Origin: Bacteroidales bacterium
GTDB lineage: Bacteria > Bacteroidota > Bacteroidia > Bacteroidales > UBA932
Direction of reading: 5' to 3'
NCBI GenBank assembly: GCA_017962165.1
Contig: JAGCVW010000009.1
Coordinates: forward strand, 1-34,959
DNA length: 34,959 bases
The notes beneath the pieces are model-generated. The model made no database searches and was not told the origin of the DNA. It worked only from the letters and a program-made list of their open reading frames with translations. Positions 24,433-31,911 of this stretch are shown in pieces. The translations under genes were made by a program, and so were the position numbers. Positions within the stretch are counted from its first letter, which is position 1, and each line of letters starts with the position of its first letter.

Positions 24433-25340
24433 CTTTGTTGGCATTCAACCTTAATCCCGAGAATCTGGCCCTTCTGGGGTCGGCGCTGATAATAGTGGCC
24501 ATCCTGGTCAATAAAGTCGGCGCCAGGGTCGGCCTGCCGTTCCTGCTCCTCGCACTGATTGTCGGCGTAGTGGCCGGACCTGATGTAATCGGAATCCACT
24601 TCGACAATTATGAGAATGCAAAGTCCATTGGCCATCTGGCGATGACCATCATCCTTTTCACGGCAGGATTCGAGACTTCATTTCCCAAAATCAAACCGAT
24701 TTTCTGGCAGGGCGTCGTGCTCTCGACAGTAGGAGTCATACTTACTGTCCTCATCACCGGATTATTCATTTATTTCGTTCTCGGCCGCCCGTCCATGATG
24801 CTCCACTCCATCGTACCAGCCCTTTGCATCGGCCTGTTCATCATGCTCGTGGCAAGGCCGGCGGGAGTCCTCCTCTCGATGCTGCCATTCCGAAACTTCT
24901 CATTCAAGGCCAGGCTCTTTACCTCCTGGGTCGGATTGAAAGGAGCGGGCCCCATCCTGTTTGCGATTTACCCCATAGTGGCCCATATCGGCGGAGGCGT
25001 GGAACTTTTCAACATAGTGTTCGTGATAACCCTTATGTCGCTGCTCATTCAAGGCACGACTCTCCGTCCGTTTGCCCGCCTGCTGCGCCTAAGCTACGAC
25101 GAAGACCCGGTGACAGAAACCTTCGGAATGGAAATACCGGACGAAATGGGCATGCTCCGCGACCACACCGTCTCCGAAGAAGATCTTGCCGGAGGCAATA
25201 CCCTGCGCGACCTCCATCTTCCGCATGGAATCCGCGTGATGATGGTGCGACGCGGCGGGAAATTCCTCATGCCCCACGGCAGTATGACGCTGGTCCCAGG
25301 CGACAAACTGATTATCATAATGGGAGATTCAGACGATTGA
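24429..25340 (+). CDS. NhaP2/CvrA-type K+/H+ antiporter with large internal deletion
   Basis: 303 residues, against roughly 480-580 for the family. Residues 1-119 match the N-terminal helices (LPFLLLALIVGVVAGPD, ILFTAGFETS). From residue 121 the sequence jumps to the late family helices (FIMLVARPAGVLLSMLPFR, SWVGLKGAGPILFA), and a TrkA-C-type domain follows (TLRDLHLPHGIRV ... VPGDKLIIIMG). The missing part carries the ion-binding unwound helices. Reading frame and overlaps with both neighbours are intact (ATGA with the HD gene). It is either a reduced regulatory membrane protein, a non-functional remnant or an assembly error. Confidence 0.8.
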   Translation: MTLLAFNLNPENLALLGSALIIVAILVNKVGARVGLPFLLLALIVGVVAGPDVIGIHFDNYENAKSIGHLAMTIILFTAGFETSFPKIKPIFWQGVVLSTVGVILTVLITGLFIYFVLGRPSMMLHSIVPALCIGLFIMLVARPAGVLLSMLPFRNFSFKARLFTSWVGLKGAGPILFAIYPIVAHIGGGVELFNIVFVITLMSLLIQGTTLRPFARLLRLSYDEDPVTETFGMEIPDEMGMLRDHTVSEEDLAGGNTLRDLHLPHGIRVMMVRRGGKFLMPHGSMTLVPGDKLIIIMGDSDD

Positions 25341-25346
25341 CAGAAT

Positions 25347-26177
25347 ATGGAAGCAATTAAGATATCACTCAACGATTACGTCCTTTCCGGCGGCGGCGCC
25401 AACGGAGAGAGCTACGACCACAAAACCGACCCCTCGGTGATGCTCAAACTCTATTTCCCGGGCAAGATCCAGCAGCCGCTGGACGAGATGAAGCTGGCCC
25501 GCAAGGTCTATGAGACCGGGATCCCGACACCCGAACCCGGTGAATATGTGGTCACAGAAGACGGCCGCTACGGCATCCGTTTCCGCCGCATCCTCGGCAA
25601 GAAATCCTACTCGCGTGCAACTGCCGACGAGCCGGAAAAGGTCGCGCAGTTCGCCTCTGAATTCGCTCAGATGTGCAGGGAACTCCACTCAATCCATGTA
25701 GACACGTCCGCGTTCGAAAATGTCAAGGACCGATACTACCGCCTGCTCGGCGAGAATCCGTTCTTTACTCCTGCCGAAAAAGACAGAATCAGTCGCTTCA
25801 TAGCCGACACCCCGGACGAGGATACTGCCATCCATGGCGATCTCCAGTACTCCAACGTGATTTTCGTCGGTGACAAGCGCTATTTCATCGACCTTGGGGA
25901 TTTCTGCTGGGGCAACCACCTCTTCGACGTGGGAATGGTCTATGTCTGCTGCTGCCTAAGCGACGAAGAGTTCATTAAGGAGACCTTCCACATGCCCAAA
26001 TCGCTTGCGATCAGGTTCTGGGAGAACTTCGTCCCCGAGTATTTCGGCGCCGGCGTTTCGGTTAAGGAGGCGGAAGAACTGGTGCGCCCCTATGCCGGAC
26101 TCAAAACATTGATTATCGAACGCGACACACACCGCCCCATGCCTGAATTCAGGGAGGCGTTAAGCTCTGTCCTATGA
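25347..26177 (+). CDS. APH/choline-kinase-fold phosphotransferase (TIGR02172-like)
   Basis: 276 residues. IHGDLQYSN is the Brenner catalytic loop with the base Asp, and YFIDLGDFCWGN supplies the metal-binding Asp. The N-terminal lobe has a glycine-rich LSGGGANGES and a VMLKLYFPGKI strand with the ATP-binding Lys. It resembles the TIGR02172 family of uncharacterised kinases. Substrate (small molecule, lipid headgroup or protein) is unknown. It starts 6 bases after the antiporter stop and overlaps the next gene by ATGA. Confidence 0.82.
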   Translation: MEAIKISLNDYVLSGGGANGESYDHKTDPSVMLKLYFPGKIQQPLDEMKLARKVYETGIPTPEPGEYVVTEDGRYGIRFRRILGKKSYSRATADEPEKVAQFASEFAQMCRELHSIHVDTSAFENVKDRYYRLLGENPFFTPAEKDRISRFIADTPDEDTAIHGDLQYSNVIFVGDKRYFIDLGDFCWGNHLFDVGMVYVCCCLSDEEFIKETFHMPKSLAIRFWENFVPEYFGAGVSVKEAEELVRPYAGLKTLIIERDTHRPMPEFREALSSVL

Positions 26178-28210
26178 AGTTCCTGAAGAGTATCAAGCCC
26201 CTGCTGCTGGTAATCGTCGCCGCCCTCACCCTTGAGGCCACGGCGCTGGTCCAGATGTACTTCTCCCAGAAGGGAATACGCGAAGAAGCTTCGATGAGGG
26301 CCGAGAGCCAGCTGGAAGCCACACGCAACAAGATACTTATCATCATCGACCAGGCCGAGGCGGCGGTGCGCAACAGCCAGTGGATCGCCCAGTGGTGCCT
26401 GGATGTTCCCGACAGCATGGAGCGCGTATGCCAGAGGATCGTGTCCGATAATCCGGTGATTGTAGGCTCCACTATGGCCATGGTCCCGGGTTACCTGCCC
26501 AAAAGGCGGCTGTTCTCGCCCTACGTCTACCGCGACGAAAACGAAGAACTGGTGTGCCGCTCGCTCGCTACCGAAGAGTATGATTACCCCTCGCAGGAGT
26601 GGTTCGTAAAGCCGATGGAACTTGGAGCCGGCTACTGGTCGGAACCGTATATCGACGAGGGCGGCGGAGAGATGCTCATGACCACATATTCGCTGCCGAT
26701 CTACGATAAGAAAGGTAAAATAGCCGGCATCCTTACCGGCGACGTCTCGCTCGAGTGGCTCAAGGAACTTATCGGCAGCATAAAGGTTTACCCTCATGCT
26801 TTTTGCCTTCTGGACAGCCGCGAAGGCAATTCCATGGTGGGCATACCGCCGGAGGCCACCGGCATCGAGGAGGAAGTTTTCGTTTATGACGCCACGGTCG
26901 ACCGCACCGGTTGGAAGATATCAATCGTGATTCCGGCATCCGACATGTTCGACGTGCTGCGCAGCACGGGCTTCATCGTGATGATACTCCAGATCCTGGG
27001 CCTTGTCATGATCATCCTGATGCTTCGCTCCTACATCAAGGGACAGAAGCGTTACTCGGCTCTTGACCAGAAGCGCAAACTTGTCGAAGGCGAGCTCCAT
27101 ATCGCAACCGGGATACAGATGTCCATGGTCCCGAAGACATTCCCTCCATTCCCGGAGAGGAGCGACCTGGATATGGCCGCGACCATCGTGCCCGCAAAGG
27201 AAGTAGGCGGCGACCTTTACGACTTCTTCATCCGCGACGAGAAACTCTTCTTCTGCGTGGGCGATGTTAGCGGAAAGGGTGTGCCGGCGGCGCTGGTTAT
27301 GGCGGTTACCCGTACCACCTTCCGCAACCTGTCCGCGAGCACTGACAGCCCCGGCCGCATAGTGCGCTCGATGAACGACAGCCTGTCGTCCATGAACGAA
27401 AACAACATGTTCGTGACGCTGTTCTGCGGCGTGCTCGATCTTCAGGGCGGCCTGCTGCGCTACTGCAACGCCGGCCACAATCCTCCGCTGATCCTGACCG
27501 GTTCCATCAACATCCTGCCTGTAGTGCCCAACCTTCCGCTGGGTATCATGCCGGGCATGGATTTCCAGGAGCAGGAGGTTGAGCTCAGTTTCGACGACGC
27601 CATCTTCCTGTATACGGACGGACTTACCGAAGCCGAGAACATTGCCCACGAGCAGTTTGGCGAGCAGCGCATGGTGGATGCGCTCCATGGCCGGAAGAGC
27701 GCCGCGGACCATCTTGAGAGCATCAAAGGCCGTGTCGCCGAATTCGTGGGCGAAGCTCCCCAGAGCGACGACCTCACCATGCTGTTCATCCATTATCTCC
27801 CTTCCGCACGCCATCTGGTCCTGAAGAACGATATCAGCCAGATAACCCTGCTCCAGACCTTTGTGGGCGAGGCGGTCAAGGCATCAAAACTTGACGGATT
27901 GCTTGCCCCCGGCCTGAACCTGGCGCTTGAGGAGGCCGTTACCAACGTAATCAACTATGCCTATCCGGAAGGAGTTGAGGGTTCTGTCGAGCTTGACGCG
28001 GAGGTCGGAGAAGACGCGCTCGTCTTTACTGTTACCGACAGCGGAAAGGAATTTGACCCTACAGCCCGTCCTGAAGTGGATATCAACGAGGGGGTCGAGC
28101 AGAGAAAGATAGGCGGACTCGGAATACACCTCGTAAGGAATATCATGGACGAGGTGAGCTACGAAAGGCGTGACGGGAAGAATATTTTGAAATTAACCAA
28201 AAAGTATTGA
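26174..28210 (+). CDS. Sensor PP2C phosphatase fused to anti-sigma-type kinase (RsbU-RsbW-like)
   Basis: 678 residues. TM helix at about 8-30, an extracytoplasmic Cache-like sensor, TM helix at about 264-290 and a short coiled linker precede a SpoIIE/RsbU phosphatase (about 325-545) with VGGDLYDFF, GDVSGKGVPAAL, LYTDGLTEAEN and SDDLTML. The C-terminus is a complete HATPase_c domain (about 560-678): LALEEAVTNVINYAYP, VTDSGKEFDP and IGGLGIHLVRNIMD. In partner switching the phosphatase dephosphorylates a STAS protein and the kinase phosphorylates it. Here both sit in one polypeptide, immediately before a STAS gene. The output target (often a sigma factor) is not in the window. Confidence 0.92.
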   Translation: MKFLKSIKPLLLVIVAALTLEATALVQMYFSQKGIREEASMRAESQLEATRNKILIIIDQAEAAVRNSQWIAQWCLDVPDSMERVCQRIVSDNPVIVGSTMAMVPGYLPKRRLFSPYVYRDENEELVCRSLATEEYDYPSQEWFVKPMELGAGYWSEPYIDEGGGEMLMTTYSLPIYDKKGKIAGILTGDVSLEWLKELIGSIKVYPHAFCLLDSREGNSMVGIPPEATGIEEEVFVYDATVDRTGWKISIVIPASDMFDVLRSTGFIVMILQILGLVMIILMLRSYIKGQKRYSALDQKRKLVEGELHIATGIQMSMVPKTFPPFPERSDLDMAATIVPAKEVGGDLYDFFIRDEKLFFCVGDVSGKGVPAALVMAVTRTTFRNLSASTDSPGRIVRSMNDSLSSMNENNMFVTLFCGVLDLQGGLLRYCNAGHNPPLILTGSINILPVVPNLPLGIMPGMDFQEQEVELSFDDAIFLYTDGLTEAENIAHEQFGEQRMVDALHGRKSAADHLESIKGRVAEFVGEAPQSDDLTMLFIHYLPSARHLVLKNDISQITLLQTFVGEAVKASKLDGLLAPGLNLALEEAVTNVINYAYPEGVEGSVELDAEVGEDALVFTVTDSGKEFDPTARPEVDINEGVEQRKIGGLGIHLVRNIMDEVSYERRDGKNILKLTKKY

Positions 28211-28215
28211 TAAAG

Positions 28216-28518
28216 ATGGAAGTTAAGATTGAACGCGAAAACGGCGTGGTTACCGCACGGCTTATCGGTCGCCTTGATACCCCGGCCTCCCAGGAGGTCG
28301 CTCCCCAGATTGACGGGCTGGCGGCAGATGCGGCCGGCACTATTATTCTGGATTGTACGGAACTGTCTTATATCTCCAGTTCGGGACTCCGCATCTTCCT
28401 TTCGCTTCGCAAAGCCGCCGCTGAAAAAGGCGGAAAGGTGATTGTCCGGAACATCTCCAACGAGATTCGAAGCGTGTTTATGATGACAGGGTTCCTTAAC
28501 CTTTTCGAGATTCAGTAA
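28216..28518 (+). CDS. STAS-domain anti-sigma factor antagonist
   Basis: 100 residues from the ATG at 28216; a TTG codon three codons upstream is less likely. ILDCTELSYISSSGLRIFL is the RsbV/SpoIIAA phosphoacceptor region; Ser55 aligns with the phosphorylated Ser, and the preceding Asp of the usual DSSG is Ser here. It should cycle between phosphorylated and free states under the fused phosphatase/kinase encoded 5 bases upstream. The stop overlaps the next start by one base (TAATG). Confidence 0.92.
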   Translation: MEVKIERENGVVTARLIGRLDTPASQEVAPQIDGLAADAAGTIILDCTELSYISSSGLRIFLSLRKAAAEKGGKVIVRNISNEIRSVFMMTGFLNLFEIQ

Positions 28519-29069
28519 TGAAAAGGCTGCTTATCGTTCTCGCGCTGATAGGCTTAGCCCTCAGCGCCGGCGCTCAGTCGCTTGCCCGCGCCGAGTTCGG
28601 TATCAATCTGGGCCAGGCAGGATCGTTCAGCGAGTATGCCCGTTTCGGGATGGGCGCCAGCCTCATGGTCGAGGGCTTCTATCTGGATGTCCTTACCACC
28701 GAAGCGCAGCACAGATATGCCAGGTCGAGCGATACGAAATGGCACGACAACAAAGCGATTTGCACAAATTTCGGTTACCAGATTCCGGTTTTGAGTTGGC
28801 TTCGCATTATGCCCCTGGTCGGCTATGCCCAGACCAACGACGGCATCACCGATGCCTCGAAGACCATTTACGACTGGGACGAAGATTCGCTCGACGTTTA
28901 CCATCCCTACAAGGTGACTCCAGGCAGCCGCAAGCATTATTTCAACTACGGCGGCGGCCTGTCGATTCAGCCGTGCAGGTGGTTCAGCATCAACCTGATC
29001 GGCACGCGGCACGCCTTATACGGCGGTATCGCGTTCGATTTTATGGCTTTTGCCAGGGACGGTCAGTAG
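28518..29069 (+). CDS. Hypothetical small outer-membrane beta-barrel
   Basis: 183 residues with signal peptide (LIVLALIGLALSAGAQ). Alternating hydrophobic strands and a C-terminal aromatic-rich strand (YGGIAFDFMAF) suggest a small barrel or secreted beta protein. No family recognised. It is the last gene of the operon, coupled to the STAS gene by TAATG, so it may be controlled with, or report on, the partner-switch pathway. Confidence 0.65.
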   Translation: MKRLLIVLALIGLALSAGAQSLARAEFGINLGQAGSFSEYARFGMGASLMVEGFYLDVLTTEAQHRYARSSDTKWHDNKAICTNFGYQIPVLSWLRIMPLVGYAQTNDGITDASKTIYDWDEDSLDVYHPYKVTPGSRKHYFNYGGGLSIQPCRWFSINLIGTRHALYGGIAFDFMAFARDGQ

Positions 29070-29150
29070 GCTCTATCTGAAAAGAGTAGGGGCCAGAACT
29101 GCCGCCGTCGCGATTAATTTGTAAAGAAAGGTCTAATTTCCTTATTTTTT

Positions 29151-29158
29151 TAACTTTG
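29151..29158 (+). promoter_or_regulatory. -7 box for the 29182 gene
   Basis: TAACTTTG fits TAnnTTTG, 23 bases before the ATG at 29182. The best TTTG upstream is spaced too far to be a clear -33 box. Confidence 0.5.
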
Positions 29159-29181
29159 TGTGTCTAACAGTCATTGTTATT

Positions 29182-29814
29182 ATGAAAAAACTCTTGATAA
29201 TTCTTTTTATGGCAGCCTGTCCGCTGCTTGCTTTCGCCCAGGAAGACGCTCAGGCTAACGACCAGACGGTCGCTTATTTTATGGGCGGCCTCAATATGCA
29301 CTCCATTACTGGAGATGACGTTAATGCCGCCGACAACCGCGGCTTCGGCTACAATGTCGTCTTCGGCATTCAGAAACCACTGGGACAAAACGAAAACCTG
29401 TATTACGGCTACGAAGTCGGTATGGGTACCAGAGGCTCCTGGACCGTGAAGGACGGAGTAGACAGTAAGATGGTGGACCACGCCATTCAGATAGGTCTGA
29501 ATCTTGTCTACAAAATCCGCATTTCCGGCACTCAGTCTCTGGATTTCCACGTAGGTGAAGTAACTACTGCGGACATGTTCGGAAAGACCGTTACAACTGC
29601 CAAAGTCGCGGGAGACACCTATACGAATGAGACCAAGCTTAAGGACTACGGTTCCGGCTTCCGCATGAGCGATATTACTTTTGTGCCCGGTCTTACTTTC
29701 TGGTTCGGCAATTTCGGTGTGGACGTAAGCTGGCAGCGCGGCCTTATGCCCATGTCTACCGACACGGATATCTGCCAGTCCAACCTTCTTTTCCGCCTGG
29801 CACTCAAATTCTAA
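29182..29814 (+). CDS. Outer-membrane beta-barrel protein (PorT-like)
   Basis: 210 residues from the ATG at 29182. Signal peptide ending AFAQ, then a repeating strand pattern (GYNVVFGIQKPLG, LYYGYEVGMGTRG, IQIGLNLVYKIRI) and a terminal strand LLFRLALKF ending in Phe, the usual signal for barrel assembly. This fits the OMP_b-brl/PorT-like class. Role unknown. It has its own promoter and is followed by an accessory segment with gene remnants. Confidence 0.72.
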   Translation: MKKLLIILFMAACPLLAFAQEDAQANDQTVAYFMGGLNMHSITGDDVNAADNRGFGYNVVFGIQKPLGQNENLYYGYEVGMGTRGSWTVKDGVDSKMVDHAIQIGLNLVYKIRISGTQSLDFHVGEVTTADMFGKTVTTAKVAGDTYTNETKLKDYGSGFRMSDITFVPGLTFWFGNFGVDVSWQRGLMPMSTDTDICQSNLLFRLALKF

Positions 29815-29844
29815 AGGCTGTTAAACCCTCCGCCTCCGAGTGTC

Positions 29845-29958
29845 GTGTCGATTCTCAGAATAGCAGGCTCCATCAGCCTGCTGTTTTTCGATGTGGTCGG
29901 AGGGGCATTTTATCAGAACGAAGCAAGTTATTTAGACAAAAGTGCCCAAATTTGGTGA
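29845..29958 (+). pseudogene. Remnant of CDP-alcohol phosphatidyltransferase gene, copy 1
   Basis: The frame reads VSILRIAGSISLLFFDVVGG, close to the first transmembrane segment of CDP-alcohol phosphatidyltransferases (N-terminal pattern PNIIS.LRI...LLF). There is no start codon in a normal context and it stops at 29956-29958. The catalytic DG..AR motif is absent. Bases 29852-29944 are identical to 32820-32912. Confidence 0.6.
29852..29944 (+). repeat. 93-base direct repeat, copy 1
   Basis: Identical to 32820-32912. It includes the hairpin AGCAGGCT-CCATC-AGCCTGCT (29862-29882) followed by GTTTTT, which could act as an intrinsic terminator for the outer-membrane protein gene. Confidence 0.9.
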
Positions 29959-29964
29959 ATAGAG

Positions 29965-30016
29965 AAATAAAGACCTTGTAAATGCTTGAAAATTAGCAAT
30001 TTACAAGGTCTTATTT
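29965..30016. terminator. Long AT-flanked stem-loop, possible bidirectional terminator
   Basis: Left arm 29965-29983 and right arm 29999-30016 pair over 18 bases with one bulged A (AAATAAAGACCTTG opposite CAAGGTCTTATTT). The A-rich left and T-rich right ends suit termination in both directions between converging genes. Confidence 0.65.
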
Positions 30017-30046
30017 GTGCCTCGGGCGGGGACGTCCAGCCATTAT

Positions 30047-31474
30047 CTACATCTCGCAGCTGATGGTCTTTCCGTCCGGAAGGGTGAAAGTGATGCTGCT
30101 AATGCCGATGGCGTCGTTGCGTACGGTGTAGGTGGCGCCGGCAAGAGCCTCCTCCTTTATGGACTCGAAGGCCTCCTTTAAGGCTGGTGCCTGGTCCAGT
30201 GGAATTGCGACTGAGAAAGCGTTCCAGCCAGCCGGAGAGAAGAACACCGGGAAGCACTCCCGTTCGGCGTCGTACTTGCCCAGCGTAATCTTCACACCCT
30301 TTCGGAGCATCTCCTGGAGGTAGGTGACCTTGGCATCAGCCAGCTTATCCTGAACGAAGGCTTCCTGCAGGGCAGGATCGGCCTGGCGGGCCTCGAAATG
30401 GTCCTGTTTTTCAAACTCGTCTTTGTGGGTCTTGATGTACTCGGCCTTTCCCTCATACCACATGGAATAGGAAATATTGACATACTCTTTTAGAACCTCA
30501 TCCACAACCACTGGGTCCAGATACAAAGCCGGTATTACGTCATTTCCATCCAGGTCTATCACGCCGTAATAATCTCCCTTGTCCGCAATGATTAAGTGTT
30601 TGGTTGCAGTTCCCTTCGTCAACTTGCGGGGGCCCAGGAAGCTATGTCCGGCAAAACGTGGAACCGGATTCAGATTGAAATCCAGGGCCTTATAGCTGTA
30701 CTCGGAGTAATTCTTTCGCCCGGAAGCGAAGTGTTCCTCTATGCTGCCAACTGCCTCCTTGTCCAGCACCCAGAGGAAGTCCCCGTTCCCGGAGACGGTA
30801 ATATTCAGGACGTCTTTCAGGAGCTGGCGGCCATCATACGCGTAAAGGTCGGTCACAGGGTAATTGTGGACGTTTTCCTGCACGCCCCACGGCGTCTTAA
30901 CCTTGGTGGTGCAGCGCTGCATGCTGGTTATGCCGAAGACAGGAATGTCGTCGTAGAAAACAAAACTGCCCTCTGGCAATTCAGCCACCTGCTGCAGCTG
31001 GTCATTTTCAATTTTATAGAGACCGTACAGATTGTTGAATCCTGTGCCGCGTATATGCTTATACTTGTAGGTAATCCTCCCATTCAAATAAAGCAGGCCG
31101 TCCATTTCAGGCGGCGTATTGCGCTTGGAAGAGTCGAAGAAGAAGATGCGGCCCTTGCCATGCCAGGAATCCTGGTCTTTCTTGAGATAGGTGATGCCGT
31201 GGATGATTCCCTCATAGGCATTTCCATTGGAGATTCTCTTTGCCAGGCTCTTGCTGATGACGGGAATGACGTACTTGCCAGTAACTTTGTTCTTCAGGGA
31301 GATGGAAGCCTGGTCGTCGGAATAGGTGACGGCACCGTCGGCCGCGATTACATAATCTCCCCATTCCCAGCAGGTTTTGTCGGTTTCCTTGCCCGGGTCT
31401 GCGTATTTGGTTTGTGCTTGTGCTGCTAAAGCAATGGCCATCAGGGCCAATACGGTGATTAGTAAGTGTTTCAT
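30047..31474 (-). CDS. Secreted hypothetical protein
   Basis: 475 residues with signal peptide (ITVLALMAIALAAQAQ). Repeated short beta-rich segments (for example GLYKIENDQLQQVAELPEG, DYYGVIDLDGNDVIPALYL) resemble WG-like repeats, which in other bacteria form surface or periplasmic beta structures. Otherwise no family is recognised. It is single on the minus strand inside the accessory region, flanked by a long stem-loop on the 3' side and by a -7 box 4 bases before the ATG. Confidence 0.72.
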   Translation of the reverse strand: MKHLLITVLALMAIALAAQAQTKYADPGKETDKTCWEWGDYVIAADGAVTYSDDQASISLKNKVTGKYVIPVISKSLAKRISNGNAYEGIIHGITYLKKDQDSWHGKGRIFFFDSSKRNTPPEMDGLLYLNGRITYKYKHIRGTGFNNLYGLYKIENDQLQQVAELPEGSFVFYDDIPVFGITSMQRCTTKVKTPWGVQENVHNYPVTDLYAYDGRQLLKDVLNITVSGNGDFLWVLDKEAVGSIEEHFASGRKNYSEYSYKALDFNLNPVPRFAGHSFLGPRKLTKGTATKHLIIADKGDYYGVIDLDGNDVIPALYLDPVVVDEVLKEYVNISYSMWYEGKAEYIKTHKDEFEKQDHFEARQADPALQEAFVQDKLADAKVTYLQEMLRKGVKITLGKYDAERECFPVFFSPAGWNAFSVAIPLDQAPALKEAFESIKEEALAGATYTVRNDAIGISSITFTLPDGKTISCEM

Positions 31475-31478
31475 AACT

Positions 31479-31486
31479 CAAATATA
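31479..31486 (-). promoter_or_regulatory. -7 box for the 30047-31474 gene
   Basis: TATATTTG on the minus strand, 4 bases before the ATG at 31474, predicting a leaderless transcript. Confidence 0.6.
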
Positions 31487-31600
31487 TACAATATTCTCAA
31501 TATGGCGGGCATAGCTGTTTTAGTCTGCTATTATATGAGTCTCTAATCTCACTTGAAGGAATATATATGCGATTGGCCTACGGCTGAAATCCGCGAACGT

Positions 31601-31652
31601 GCCACACCAACGCCTCTGTCAGAGCACAATCGGCGGCCTATTGTTGTGTGGC
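31601..31652. repeat. 52-base inverted-repeat unit 1
   Basis: GCCACAC at the left end and GTGTGGC at the right end; pairing extends inward through CAAC/GTTG with a one-base bulge. Confidence 0.6.
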
Positions 31653-31672
31653 AAGGGGCAAAATAGCCCGTC

Positions 31673-31724
31673 GCCACACGTTCAGGTGCGCGAGAAGGTG
31701 GCATGATGGGGGTAGATGTGTGGC
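31673..31724. repeat. 52-base inverted-repeat unit 2
   Basis: GCCACAC and GTGTGGC arms with the same 52-base span as unit 1 but unrelated interior sequence. Confidence 0.6.
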
Positions 31725-31845
31725 GCGGCTGCGAAAGCCAATAATCGGCGCTAAATAAGGCGAAAATGTCGCCGGCGAAAGATGAATAGTTGCGAGTTTT
31801 TGGACAACAGGTATATAGTCCTCTATTTTTGCAATAATTCACCGA

Positions 31846-31867
31846 TTTTTGCCGATATCGGCAAAAA
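31846..31867. promoter_or_regulatory. Candidate operator: perfect 22-base palindrome
   Basis: TTTTTGCCGAT followed by its exact reverse complement. It covers the TTTG at 31848-31851, which sits 20 bases before the Fic -7 box and so is the likely -33 element. A protein bound here would block transcription of the Fic gene; its N-terminal HTH makes autoregulation plausible. Confidence 0.65.
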
Positions 31868-31871
31868 TTGC

Positions 31872-31879
31872 TATATTTG
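31872..31879 (+). promoter_or_regulatory. -7 box for the Fic gene
   Basis: TATATTTG, 32 bases before the ATG at 31912, with a TTTG -33 element 20 bases upstream: the best complete Bacteroidota promoter in the window. Confidence 0.7.
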
Positions 31880-31911
31880 TATGTGATTTACAGAAGAAAT
31901 TGCCGGTAGAT

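Larger units (their letters stand above)
31487..31845. other. Intergenic stretch with paired GCCACAC inverted repeats
   Basis: No supported gene. GCCACAC/GTGTGGC arms occur at 31601-31607 with 31646-31652, and again at 31673-31679 with 31718-31724. Each pair spans exactly 52 bases. A GGGC-AAAATA-GCCC hairpin lies between them. Confidence 0.6.

Noticed and set aside
24429-25340. Frameshift or premature stop as the cause of the short antiporter
   Set aside because: The late family helices and TrkA-C domain follow in the same frame, so an internal deletion explains it better.
31549-31842. 97-codon minus-strand frame between the secreted hypothetical gene and the Fic gene
   Set aside because: It overlaps the inverted repeats and the Fic promoter region and has no motif, signal peptide or promoter.
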